Assembly: GCA_035772785.1 (NCBI GenBank) | Contig: JAOCPU010000020.1 | Location: 248,001 to 312,000 of the forward strand | Direction: 5' to 3' | Length of the DNA: 64,000 bases | From: Phlebiopsis flavidoalba | Lineage: Eukaryota > Basidiomycota > Agaricomycetes > Polyporales > Phanerochaetaceae | Part shown: positions 24,714-36,319 of the stretch, piece after piece | Numbering within the stretch: the first letter of the stretch is position 1 | How the letters are laid out: each line of letters starts with the position of its first letter | Translations under genes and position numbers: made by a program | Notes under the pieces: model-generated | Told to the model about the DNA's origin: nothing | What the model saw: only the letters and a program-made list of their open reading frames with translations | The model's database searches: none

Positions 24714-27357
24714 ATGCACACTGGCTCTCACTCGTATTGCTCTGTCACCATCCTCATGGCGGGGTTCACGCGCCTAAGAGGTACTTCGCCATTTCGCGAT
24801 CAGTCCCCGTACGGTCTACCCAGTGAGTTTTCTGTCCTGACGTCCACCCACCTGAACGGAATACCAGCTAAGAGAATAAAGTGACCACCCGGAGGTCTGT
24901 TTTACTCCGCAAGCTGATATCTTCATTTAGGGACTATTGGCTTTTTCCTCACGCGACTTTCCGGATTCGCTTTTGTTTGCCTTCGGGTGGTCTGAGGTCG
25001 TGGTACTTTCTTCGTATACAAGTACAGAGGACTACGAGAACTTTGGGATTGATATCATCAGCGGGTGTGAGTGGCATTTCGATGATTCTCATATACGCAA
25101 CGAGGTTCTCTGATAATCATTGAGTGTTTTGCATAGATCTCCGCCTTGTCCTGAGGCACGATGTGGTGTTGCAGGTCTCAGACTCCACAGTGATAAAGGA
25201 TATAGTAGCCGTTCAATGGCATTCCTCCCATTTCATCAGGATTTCACAGACCGTAGCTATTTTAGGAAGTGACCTCCAGCCGATCAAAAAGTTTCCCAAC
25301 GGCCGTTTCTTCAGGTATGAAGCATTGTCGTTGTGTTTTGGGCCCAACATCGTTGCATCTGAAGACGATCAATGGATAGCGGTAATAGGAGATCTGTGCC
25401 CCTGCATTTTTCGGGACGTATGTTCTCATAGTCCCGAACTTGAAAGCCGTCAAATCTAATTTTTGCCAGCGTAACAACCTGCCTTGTATGGGAAGAGACC
25501 GTCACAAGACATCATGGTGGACCTATTCGAATGGAATGTATGGGGCAGTCAGATAAACTTCATTGTAGTCGACCCTATAGCAAATAAAGTGTCCGTGGAA
25601 ATCGGACGTTGGCTTTACGCTCGACCAGTGTGGGGAGGTTTTACGGTCGTGCTGACGGTCAACAGACTCTTGGTAGACTGCGGTCGCTTGTTTGTCATAG
25701 GTCGTTTCTGGAATTTGGGCAGCGAATCTCGTGGGGAGAGTAGGACTATCTCGCGGTACCTCCAAACCAGACAATATGGCATTCTCAAGGCTCTCGGCTG
25801 TCTGTCTTCGCGATCGGTTGTTGTAACGGAAGCTTAGGCTGATCTTGTGGACGTCGAATAGCTTGCTCCAGACACGCTCGCGTCATGTCCGATATCCCTC
25901 GGGCGTTTTTCTTAGAAAATTTCGTGCCACTCCCAGGTTATGGATCATTGACAATACTGTCGCGACCAAAACGCTCAATGAGGGATGATATCTCTGGCGT
26001 TCAGACGGATTAGCTTGAGGTTAGTGACAGGCGAATGGATCCGCCTAAACATAATTGGCGATGAACCGGTTGTTTGTAGCAATACATTGGTCACGAGATG
26101 AATCGCTGCCGCGTCGTGAGCGCAGAGACGAAAGAAGAGCGCTAACGACCTTTCAGCAGTCTACTTGAAGCATGTCAGGAGGAAATGGACGCTAAACGGC
26201 CGAACTTGATGGATACTGAACTCTTGGGTGAGACGAAGCCCCACCCATCACAGTTATGCAAGATCTGATATATTCACAGGAAACATCGTTCATTTTTTTT
26301 TTCTCTCCTTGCTGGACATGAGGTTAGTTCACTTTAAATGCATACATACCCCCACCTAACACCTAGGACTCCCAGACAACTGCTCACTGGACGTTTATGC
26401 TTTGCATTCGGACTGCTCGCTTTGTATACCCGGACAAGCAAGAGACGCTGTAATGAGCACATCAGGAGCATAATACCCGACGGAAGAATACCCGTCCCGT
26501 CCGTCGATGATATCCTTATCACCCCCCTCCGCTCAAAAGGGGATGTTTTGCCCAATAGTTATACGAAGAGATGAATCTGTTCACTGAATCAATGGCGTAG
26601 CTATCATCTCGTGTTGCGTCTTTCTAGTATGGGCTGAGTTTTCGACAGCGTGTTTTACGAAACCCTTCGAATGTTCCCTCCTGTAAGTTCCGGTTAGTGT
26701 AATCGAGACTCCACCACGCGATGTTGAAACTCAATGTTAGGCCCATAACATCCCCAAGAGATCGGCAAGAAGACACCGCGTTCACTACCACAGACGCTAC
26801 CGGAAATAAAGTTGTGGTACCCTGTCCGCAAGGTGGCATGCGTAATTCTTGACCTTCCAGGATTACACTACAATCGTACGCCCCATATCCCGGTCCTATC
26901 ACGTGCTTCTTCGAGATCATCCGGGCTCGCAGCTCGGATATTGGGAAGACCCCCTATGCCTTCAAACCGGAGCGGTTCCATGGTGACTGGCCGCGGGACG
27001 CTTTCCTCCCGTTCAGCAGTGGCGCGCGGGGGCGTGCTTTTAGGGCGACACGTGGTACTAATTTCTCACCCTGGTTTTTTTCTCGTTCGTGTTAAAGCAA
27101 AGCGCAGGTTCTTCGAAACGGATTCGAAGGCCATCGCCATCCTGACTATGTTGGTGTCAAGTACAAGATCACCGTCAAGGACGAGCCTCGGTTTGCGAGC
27201 GAGACTTTTTTTGAAGAGAAGAAAGAACGCATTTTGAAGGCAAGGGCAGGCTTGACGTTAACGTGCGTCCTCCGTCCCCTAGCCCACGTTATCGCGTAAG
27301 CTTCAAAATGATCCATTGATTTATAGGCCGATTCGAACGCCACTCGTGTTCACATGA
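24714..27357 (+). CDS. Cytochrome P450, array 1 copy D
   Basis: Fourth array-1 copy; the ATG at 24,714 with a following hydrophobic stretch is a tentative start. Block FGPNIVASEDDQW (25,345) is the C-helix region. ETVTKIMVDLFEW-like sequence follows (25,500), then LFVIG (25,690). RNDLFSSLLEACQEEMDAKR is near 26,145 with a frame slip. The I-helix FAFGLLALY lies near 26,405, ExxR is in VFYETLRMFPPV (26,648), and EDTAFTTTDATGNKVVVP near 26,772. PERF is in YAFKPERFHGDWPRDAFLPF (26,953-27,013), followed by FSSGAR and a Cys codon near 27,035. The tail reads AIAILTMLVS (27,130), EPRFASETFFEEKKERIL and RPIRTPLVFT before TGA at 27,355. All core motifs survive with scattered slips. Confidence 0.85.
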
Positions 27358-27839
27358 GACGAGATGATCGATGAACTTTCGACGTCCGTAACGGAAGATA
27401 TACAGTTGCATGGGGTAGAGCGTTCAGTTCCGGGATCATCGTCGGCTCCAGTATTTTTTCTGTCCTCTGAAAGTCACGTTGCCGAGGTTTTTGTTGGGTT
27501 TTTGTCTCGTCAAGTGGCCACCGGGTAGAATATAAGGGTGCTTGTTGGCACGTCATGAACCTGGTTTGTCGCCGTTCCTTGAGCACGACTATGTACGTAA
27601 GTTGGCCATAAGCTTAAACCGATTTTCCGATGATTTGTGGCCCTGACAATGGGACAGGCACCAATGCATTTCACATGGTGTTTGTGCATCAGAGGGCTAG
27701 ATGATTAGCTTTCTGTGGTTTGACTTGCTGACAGCTAAATCGTGACTCAGCCATTATCCGAGAATCTGTCCAACAGGCCCTTCTTCTACAAAAAGGGGCC
27801 GCCCCGACGCTCCCATGACAGCGTTCTTCTCCCTCAACC
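27358..27839. other. Spacer between P450 copies D and E
   Basis: No recognisable gene. Confidence 0.4.
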
Positions 27840-30312
27840 ATGGGCGTCACTGCCTGGCTTGTGTTTTCAACGGTGTTACTTTTTCTGATTAAGAGGTTAA
27901 TTGACCTTCGCGCTGTTCTGACACACGATCCGGTACGTGTATCCGAACTTGGGATGTTTTTCATTTCGTCCAATGGCTCATACCCTCGGTGCTTCACAGA
28001 AACCAGCCCTCGACAGTCACTTTGTTCTCCGCCTGGGGTATCACAGCTTTCATTTTTCAAGAAGCCCATCCGTTACATCTCGCGCGGAGGGATTAGCCTT
28101 GCTTTGGGAAGACATCGCGAGTTCCAGGAGCTCGGTTCGGACCATCATCAGTGAGGTATGACTTAGATCGGAAGCAGCTCTAGCAGGGTTGATCTATGAA
28201 TTCGGTCGACACAGGTATCAATCCTCCCAAATGTGTTTACAGCAACATATGTGGCGGATGCTGCAGCAGTTAAGGTGCGTCAAGATCCAATTACATACAC
28301 AGTCACAGTATTCAGCGGTGCAGGAAATTACACTGAACCGTGCTCGTTTCCGAAACCGACTGAACCTTACGAGGTCCTCACATTCTTTGGGCGCAATATA
28401 CTCACCTCCGAAGGTGAGGAATGGAAAAGTACAGAAAAATCTCTGCACCGGCCTTCTCGGAGGTGAGCTTTTTTTCAGATTCAACGTGTCCAAACGGTGC
28501 TAATAAGTTGATTAGTCAAATAACCGACTTGTCTGGGACTCGACCATGAAGATCATGCTAGACCTCTTCGAAACGAGTGGGGATCACGTGATGAAATCGA
28601 AGTCGAACACGCCGCTGAAGATATTACAACTCCCGTGAGCCACAAGTAAATTTCCTTACAACGTCGCGCTCATCGCTCTAGATTACTCTGTTTGTCATCG
28701 CTGTCGCTGGCTTTGGTAGGGACATAGGCTGGTCCAATGACCTGTCTTCTTCTCCGGGTCACAAGATGTCGTTCAAGGTAAGCTTAACATTTCCACTCCT
28801 TCCATAAATATATGGTGAACATCATTTTCGAAGGAATCCATACATATTGCGGCCAATGGCGTGTTCATCAAAGCCGCTTTGCCTCAGTGGATTATGAACT
28901 GGGGTCCGACGAAGAGAATTCGGAAAGTTAAAACTGCATTCGATGAGCTCGACGTATGAATTCTGGTTGAGTCCTAATCGCTACTGCTCATATATTTTAT
29001 AGCTATACATGATGGAGATGGTACAGAACCGCAGAACAGCCGAAATGAAGGACGAGCGACACGATTTATTTACCAGTTTGCTCAGTGCCAACGAAGATGA
29101 GTCCGACGGGCAAGTCGCCTTGGCTGACAGAGAGCTTCTGGGTGAAGACCATTTCGTATTCACGTTTGAGCTCGAGTTGAGACCATTTACCCACATGGCA
29201 ATATCTTCATATTTTTACTGGCAGGTACGTGTGCATGAATAAACCGGATCGCACTATGCCATTAATGATCGTTAAATAGGGCATGAGGCAAGAACCGAAA
29301 CCATGGTCGTCTGCCAAGTAAATTGACGGCTAGCATCAGACTACAGCTCATGCGCTCTGTTTTGCCCTCGGGCTTCTTGCTTTGCATGAAGAGTATCAGG
29401 AACAGCTCTTCGAGAACATCAAATCCATACTCCCTCACGAAGGCATACCAGTACGTTCCGATTCTTATGTCTGTAGTATAAGCCGCATCTTATGATCCCA
29501 TAGGGATACGAGCTTATGAGCCTGCTGACAGAACCACTAGCGCGAGTCCCCGACCTATGCAAAATGAACTGCACACTTTCACGCTAACTTACATTTTTAG
29601 TGTTTTATATGAATCCCTCCGTTTGTTCCCAATTGTTTGTTCGCTCCTCATCCGACATGGAATCGCGCTCATCTCATCTTCGGCTAGGTCCCTTGTATCC
29701 TAAGATCGCCGCCGAAGACACAGTCTTGGTCACGACCGACTCTTCGGGAAAAAGTCACAGTACCGATACCGCAAGGCACTAATGTCGTCCTTAAGGTCTC
29801 TGCACTACATCATAACCGTACGCCACATACTACTTCTCAGTACGCTGTTGAATCATTTTTCTGACCACTTCGGCCCCCCCAGCTCGCTACTGGAGTGATC
29901 CTTACTCTTTTAAACCAGAACGATTTTCTGGTGACTTGCCCCGAGATGCGTTTCTTCCTTTCAGGCGGGGGGCGGCCCGCGGGCGTGTTTGGGCCGAAGG
30001 TGCGTACCGTGGGGGGGGTTTCCTTTTCTTCGCCGAGTCTCGCCGCTGATGAAACATAGGTTCGCGGAAGTGGAGAGCGTTGTGGTCCTCACCATGCTTG
30101 TCTCGCGGTTTATAAAAATCAAGGTCAGGAAGAAACCTGAGTTCGCCGCGAAACGTTCGAAGAACAGAAGACAGGAGCGGGTTCTCATGATAAAGATGGA
30201 CTTACTACAGCGTTTGCACTTCCTTCGTACTATGATGTCGCAGCACGGTATTTACATATCCCGTAGCCACTGCGGGTTTGTGCCACTCGTCTTCTCGCGA
30301 GGCCGTACTTAA
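27840..30312 (+). CDS. Cytochrome P450, array 1 copy E
   Basis: Last of the five tandem copies. The ATG at 27,840 opens MGVTAWLVFSTVLLFLIKRL, a clear membrane anchor, with a donor near 27,931. NVFTATYVADAAAVK (28,228) and FPKPTEPYEVLTFFGRNILT with SEGEEWKS (28,350-28,430) form the C-helix region. LFVIAVAGFGRDIGWSNDLS (28,688), PQWIMNWGPTKRIRKVKTAF (28,885) and DERHDLFTSLLSANEDESDG (29,050) follow. The I-helix segment is ALCFALGLLALHEEYQEQLF (29,345-29,410), and the K-helix VLYESLRLFPIV (29,600). EDTVLVTTDSSG (29,715) and PYSFKPERFSGDLPRDAFLP (29,905) precede a haem region where the Cys-coding triplet sits in a disturbed G-rich stretch (29,965-29,998). The C-terminal ESVVVLTMLVSRF and final exon PLVFSR end at TAA 30,310. 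Same intron plan as copies A and B. Confidence 0.9.
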
Positions 30313-30845
30313 GCTCGTACTCGAGTTCTCATTGCCAATACCTCCACGAAAATTAAGACGTCTGACGTGTATGCGGGCATCTTGATCGTGTTTTATAGTA
30401 CCTGTACGTGGGCGTGGTAAAGTGCTTGTTGGACCGCACACAGTGCCACAGTGGCGTGTAGCTCAAACACGCTGGTCCCCGTCCATCCGGCGCCATATGC
30501 GTCCATGCTATGCGCGAACGCGAATTGAATATCAATCAAGGATGGTAAAATGGTTCATTGGCGGTCTAATGCTTGGTGTCTATGAGTACAGTTCCATTCA
30601 TAAACAATAACGATAGATTGCTATTATACACGATGAAGATGAGGGGTTAGAGTCGCATGTACTAGAGGGCAATGGAACGCAGAGAAGCTTTGTTGTGTGA
30701 GGGCCAAATCTCTGAAGCCCTGTTAAATCAGGCGATATGGCGCGTCTTAATCTTCGAATAGTGTCAGGAGCCCAGATCGTTGCGGTTCTCACATGAGTAG
30801 ATTGCTCACAAGAGTCTAATCGTTAGGTGCAGAGTTGGGTGAGCA
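30313..30845. other. Intergenic, no gene recognised
   Basis: Lies between the last array-1 P450 (plus) and the convergent zinc-finger gene (minus). Both 3' ends should fall here. Confidence 0.4.
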
Positions 30846-31567
30846 CTAATAGACGTCGCACACACAGCCTTGCTTCGAGTTCTTCAAGTGCCTGAGCAAC
30901 GCATCCTTCCGACTGAAGACCTCGGCCAGCATTTGCCCACTCTGGCCTCTCCGTTGAACTCGTACACCTTGTCGCGGATGTCCCCGAAGCAGTGAGGCCG
31001 TATCTCTCGGCGTTCTCGGAGGAGGACACCACAGCACACAAAAACTGTTTGCCTGGAAGGTGTCGGGTCCCAAAAGTGAGTCTTCATATGGCGGCGCAGA
31101 TCCGTTGGACGCCCTTCCGGGGCGTTTGTATGCGCAGACAGAGCAAGACAAAGAGGTGAAGTCGTTGCTTTCGGAGGCTGGGGCGCCGATCAGAGGGAGC
31201 CTCTTCGGCACGGCGAGCAGTTGAAGTGAAGAGGCGCTGGTCGTAACTTCGTAGAAGGTAGAGATGGTGGTGGTGGCGAAGGCGAAGGCCGAGAGCATGG
31301 ATCTGTCAGGGCTAGACGGCGCTGTGTGGGACGTAGACGTAGGTCTGGAGTGATAGGGCATGCTACGTGGCGTGTGACTGAATCGAACGAGGAAACACGG
31401 TGCACAGATGAGCTGGAGCGAGGTGCCGTCTTGCTAGAAGAGCGTTGATATGTCGAATGATGACCACCATTCTTGTTCTTGTTCCTATACGAATCGTTTC
31501 CATCTTCCATCTCGTCAATAGATGCTCTATGTCTTGTGTCCCACGTCAGAGTCCCACTCGGGAGCAA
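30846..31567 (-). CDS. Probable C2H2 zinc-finger protein
   Basis: The minus strand carries a long coding-like stretch rich in Ser, Thr and Pro (TAPRSSSSVHRVSSFDSVTR near 31,410). It continues to a Cys pair (SLSCSVCAYKRPGR near 31,150) and a C-terminal finger segment, FSRKDALLRHLKNSKQGC near 30,880. Finger helices of this kind, with a final Cys instead of His, are common in fungal C2H2 regulators. The Cys pair of the last finger is hidden by a frame slip just upstream. Role as a DNA-binding regulator is inferred from this pattern only. The N-terminal end is uncertain and could extend beyond 31,567. Confidence 0.5.
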
Positions 31568-33492
31568 GCTCCACGCCGTACTTGTGAGAATAGGTCCGTA
31601 TCAGAATGACTCGGTTCGATCGTTGTCTAAGGCGGGTGGCATCCAAGGCTCGTCCTCACTGTCGCTGGGTAGAGAATTTGAGGGCATATCTGGCCGTTCC
31701 AGGTGCAAAGTTCAAGCCCTTCACGATAGTGACGTCTAGACTCAGGCTCGTCGGAGAATTACCCTCTGGAGGTACCCAAGGAGTGTCTGGGGATCGGGCT
31801 CTGCGGTGAGAGTCACCCGCATCTCTTTGTAGTCCCGACTTTTTTTTTTTTTTTTCCCTACGGACAGAGATCAGGATGTGTTATCGCCAGTAGCCAGATT
31901 CAACTCACAGCCGGGAGATGTGTCGAGATACGGTATATTGTTGTGCGATGACCTCCACAGCTCGGACATGGCGGTCTAGAGACGCGAGGAGTAGCCTGTT
32001 AGAAGAACGCGAGTGGCGGGATGGCGGGTATGGCGGCACAAGCAAGAACAGAATCGGACCCCCAGGCCAGCGGTTGACTCATATTTATACCGCACGGGAG
32101 CTGACTTGGCGACCACATAGGTATACTTCCCGTTCCATTCCTCTGTGGTTCGAGGTGGCCTGTAATTGTTTTGTATCTCCATGGGGGGCCCGTGTCGCGT
32201 TGTGGTTTATGGCCCTAGCGTCGGAAGAAGAGTAGGTCATTGGAAGTGGTCGTAGTGGGGCCACAGGCTACGGACGCTCTGTGAATCTCCATGGTGTGTG
32301 ATGGCGTGATGTCTCGGGTGAACGGAAGGAAAAAAACTCTTGGACAGAAACGTTGACGTTTTACTAGAGCGCCCGGCGGCGGTGTGAAGGTGGGGCGGGG
32401 TCGGATGGATTTATAACAAGCGCCAATATTCCTAAAAGGGCAATTGCATCAAAGGTGTTTCGTCACATTGTGCTCTCAGAGCAATCTCGGAGCATGTGCA
32501 ACCGTTTTGCAGTGGAGCAATTAGATGGTCCCCAGCTTGTTCCACACGATCACCCCAAAGCTGTCACTACTCGTGTATGGTATTACGTATGTCAGGCCCG
32601 TTTTATCCGTGTGAGCCTACCAATCCTACCACAATCAGGATATGTCATGACATACAGTACTGCTCGTGGTCTATCGTGAGGGTGCTAGAGAGGCTTCTTT
32701 GGGGCCGTGGCATGGGCCGCAAATTCTGCCTAGAGGCTAAGCACGGTCAGCCAAGGTCCCCCCCCCCCCCCCGATACGACTATGTGGCATCCCAAAGGCT
32801 AACAAACACTATGAGACGCTTCGTTCGCCTTAGGATGGGATTCTTTGACCGGGCGGGGCTGACGTGAATCAATGACTGACCACTTGTCTTGAAGAGAACT
32901 GCCAAACACGCGTCGGTGGCTAGGGGCTCTACGTCAAGGCACAATGTGTTCCCATGGCGTGGTTGAAGTATACCAGTGGCCCGCTTAGTCTCGTTCCCAT
33001 CCCACACCGGACTCCGAAAGCGCAAGGCTTTCGGCTCGGCGAATCGGACATCGAAAAAAACGGATGTTCGCCGTTTCTCGTCCTAAGGGTCTGGTTGCAT
33101 TTGGATCATGACCGGCTACATCGCGCGCACGTGATCGTCACGCTCGCGCCTTGAGGAGCCGCGCTCGCACTGTCGTATACACCCCCCTTCCGCGGAGGTC
33201 CTGCTCTCCTGGCTCTGCAAACTTGGATATAGCGTACATTAAAATGTCATGAAACATTATAACCTGCATTTTATTTCGATTTTCTGAAATCGTCTCCTTC
33301 GAGATCTGCTCACTTCGCTATCTAACCGCTGCCCGGCGGTATGAACGATGGCGCCGCTCCGCTCAGCGCCCCCCTCCAGTTCAATTGAGGTGCTAATGTC
33401 CTAGACATGCCCAATGTCGCCAAGAAAGGACTACATAATACCAGAACCACTGGAGTTCCCAGCCCAGCCCCAGCTTGAAGCACCATGACCTC
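31568..33492. other. Long intergenic stretch
   Basis: I see no recognisable gene. Runs of 15 T (31,841-31,855) and 15 C (32,758-32,772) occur. Some minus frames near 32,000-32,180 look weakly coding but carry no known motif. Confidence 0.4.
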
Positions 33493-33514
33493 ATATACCC
33501 AGCATATACCCAGC
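33493..33514. repeat. Two tandem copies of an 11-bp unit
   Basis: ATATACCCAGC is present twice without a spacer. It lies about 100 bases before a group of strong hairpins. Confidence 0.7.
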
Positions 33515-33608
33515 ACAGAGCCGGATACTGGGCTTTCTAGTGCTTACCAAACACTCCTGCATATCATGAAAAATGGCCCACATGTGTATGCGAGAGGGTA
33601 TATACGGG

Positions 33609-33824
33609 TCTGCGAGCACTGAGCAGATGCAGCGAGTCCGTGTGCACTCGCAGAGGGAGGAGGGGCGCGAGGGGTCCTGTCACACGTCACGTCACTCGAT
33701 GTAGCCGGTCATGATCCAAAATTCACCAGACATTCCCCCCAGGACCAGGACATCAGTTTTTCGATGTCCGATTCGGTCCAGCCCGGCTATGTCCGGGCTA
33801 GGGGGGAGAGGCCTTCGGGCCTCT
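33609..33824 (+). ncRNA. Candidate structured RNA with four hairpins
   Basis: Four stems are visible. TCTGCGAG (33,609-33,616) pairs with CTCGCAGA (33,647-33,654), extended by CAC/GTG after a two-base bulge. GGACATC (33,748) pairs with GATGTCC (33,763). AGCCCGG (33,780) pairs with CCGGGCT (33,793). AGAGGCC (33,807) pairs with GGCCTCT (33,818) around a TTCG loop, a very stable tetraloop. Bases GTCC..AGC before and GCTG..GGAC after the last two hairpins can pair to close them in a three-way junction. The order does not fit tRNA, 5S or a spliceosomal RNA that I know. Strand is unknown; plus is shown for convenience. No promoter or terminator signal supports transcription. Confidence 0.3.
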
Positions 33825-34934
33825 AAATGGCTGGGGACGAGACTATGGCCCGCTGTCTTCAACGGTGGGCATCACTCGTATTCCGACGCGAGCCGACATA
33901 GACGCCTGTTCACTCAATTCGCCGAAAACTCCCACAAATAAGTCAAGAACGGATTGCCCAGCACCATCATGCCAACACACACAAGACCATCTCAAGACTC
34001 CATGCAATACTAGTCGTCAGGATCTCTCGCTCGATCATGTTGGCGACCGGCTCTCAGCCTTATAGCGGATTCTCACTTGGCCGGCAGCCTGGAGTGTGCG
34101 TTCATCGCCATGTTGGGCCCTTCCGCATTCGGTCCACTGCAGGGCTTAGTGGAAGCCTCTGTCTGGCAAGAAGGAGACCCCTTCTAGCTGCACAAATGCC
34201 CCTCCTTGTGCCATGCTACCGTACAACATGCCCACTGCTGCCGATACTCTACACACATCCTGTTTCGCACTTGTCTTCATGCTGTCTACATGAACTTATG
34301 CAAATCTGACGGCCACTTCAGCTTGAAATTTTTCGGTGTCCTCCAATCACCTGTACAAGGACCATCTACGACGTGATTTGTCAACCATGCAGATGGGACG
34401 CGGAAGGAAGTCACTGCTCGGGCCATCGGCGACTATATGACGCGATAAGGATAGACTGGGCTGCTTGCAAAGGTGAGAACTCAAAACGAACTCAAAACGG
34501 TCATTATCTCTTTGCCTAAACATTTTTTGGCTCTAGAGCAACCTCAAGCTGCACACCTCACGAAGACCCAGCGTTCAACAGTGATAACGTTTGCCCGCAT
34601 CACTCCCATTAAGTGAGAGCAAAGAGTCATTGTATCCGACCCAAGAAGCTACCGTGGACCGGAACGGCAGCCTCGCAGTGATGGACCCCATACACCGCCT
34701 TCTACTCAATAGGGGGGCGGAAGCATTGCGATCAAGAACTCGGCCAACTCCGCCGTAAGCAGCTTTATAACGCGAGGGTGTCATGACGCTCTTTGCCTGT
34801 CACTCTCAGAGGTCGACTTCCTCTCCCCCACTCTCGTATCGCCACGTAGAAGCTCGAAGCCGTTGCCGGTAAGCTGCGCATATGTCGTGCTTGTATTCAG
34901 CATGCTGATGGACGCTCAGGGGCCCCAAGCTATG
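33825..34934. other. Intergenic, no gene recognised
   Basis: Short frames only. The start of the F-box gene could lie as early as 34,904, where another ATG is found. Confidence 0.4.
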
Positions 34935-36310
34935 AGTCAGTCCGCAAAACCTTTGCGCTGGAGACGCTCCCAAGAAGTGTTTACCGGCCGAACTATACAG
35001 ACATATATTTCAGCATGTGACCTCTATGCACGATCTCTGCAACCTGAGTGTCGTATGCCGCGACCTGCAGAGTGAAGCAGAGTTCTTCATTTACCAGTCC
35101 ATCTCGTCTTCCCGTCGTCCTCGCACCGAATACCTCTGTGATCTCATCTCGTCTTCCCCCCACCGTCACATGCTCATCCGCTCGCTGAGTATTTCCAACG
35201 ACGACAACGAACTTCGTGTTTCCGACACACGGCAACAGGACTATTGGGAGCGCATTGCGAGGACTGTTGCACGATCTGCCATGTCTCGAAGAGCTCAAGA
35301 TCCACGATGACATGTCGGTTCCCACCGGCAACAAGAACGCTTGGGTACTCTCTCACTGCACTTTCTCCCTTCGACATTTTGACTCCGACTTCGTCTTTGA
35401 TGCCAACCTACTCTCGTTCCTTCGCTCTCAGCGCTCTCTCGAAAGACTATACTGGACGGAAAGCTTTTCAGACGAAGACTCTGCGAAGGCTCTTGAAACA
35501 ATGAGTGTTGTTGGAACAAGCCCGGTCATCCAAATTTGCCCCAACAGTGTCTCTGTTGAACACCAACAGCCCGCGCTTTGCCCTCAAGTGTATACCAAAT
35601 GACACCTTCAGTCACGTCTGGATATGCGGACCCTGTGCTTACGATCATGACGGCTGGATGGTTTATATCCAGCGTTTGTTGACGGCAGGGGAGCGAGCAC
35701 TTTGCGGTCCTTGCGCATGAATCTACCGTACAGCAGAGCTTCACTCATCGAAGTCCTTGAGCACCTCGCCAAAAGCGCGCCCGAGCTAACGGTCTTTGGG
35801 ATTCCTCCCCTTCTTCAACGCCTCAGTGAGTGCTCAGCGGTTTCAAAATTTTGGGCTTGTTCATCTAACGAGATTATGACAGGACACTCGACTCATTGCT
35901 GCACTCTCACAGTTCAAACATCTAAGTCGCTTTGTAACATGGAATGTCATATTGGCCGCGATACATCTCGCGCTGTCGCACAGGCAGTCCCTTCCCTCAG
36001 ACTTGTCGCTTGCCTGCACTACTCCTACTCACACGAGTATGTGATACTTCCTGTCAACCCCCTTGGAACCCCAAAGCCGCTCCACGCGACCGAATTATCT
36101 GCTTTGGAAGTGATGCGTTGTGAAGAGACTCGTCACTACTGTTGGACCTCGCTTGCTATCATTTGGAAAGGGGTAGTACGTCACGTCCGTCGAGGAGTTA
36201 CACAAAGCCATCGGCGACGAGAACACTGTTGAAGCTTTTCGTCTCGAGCCCATCGAAATAAACGCTCAAGGAGCTCCACTCCTCGCTCCTTCGCCGGCCA
36301 TAAGTAATCA
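34935..36310 (+). CDS. F-box-like / leucine-rich protein
   Basis: F-box proteins select targets for SCF ubiquitin ligases. An N-terminal F-box-like motif reads LPAELYRHIFQHVTSMHDLC, followed by NLSVVCRDLQSEAEFFIYQS (about 34,985-35,100). Leucine-rich blocks follow, as is common in basidiomycete F-box proteins: LHDLPCLEELKIHDDM (35,262), FSLRHFDSDFVFDANLLSFL (35,365), LERLYWTESFSDEDSAKALE (35,440), LRMNLPYSRASLIEVLEHLA (35,710) and RAVAQAVPSLRLVACLHYSY (35,972). The stretch near 36,195 (VEELHKAIGDENTVEAFRLE) is probably its end. At least four frame changes interrupt it, so the exact start and stop are not fixed. The mannose-6-phosphate isomerase fragment begins directly after it. Confidence 0.7.
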
Positions 36311-36319
36311 GGAAATTTA

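Noticed and set aside
14689..30312. Repeat-induced point mutation as the cause of damage in the P450 array
   Set aside because: Most breaks are insertions or frame slips, not C-to-T stop codons, and the single-copy gpd gene shows the same kind of damage.
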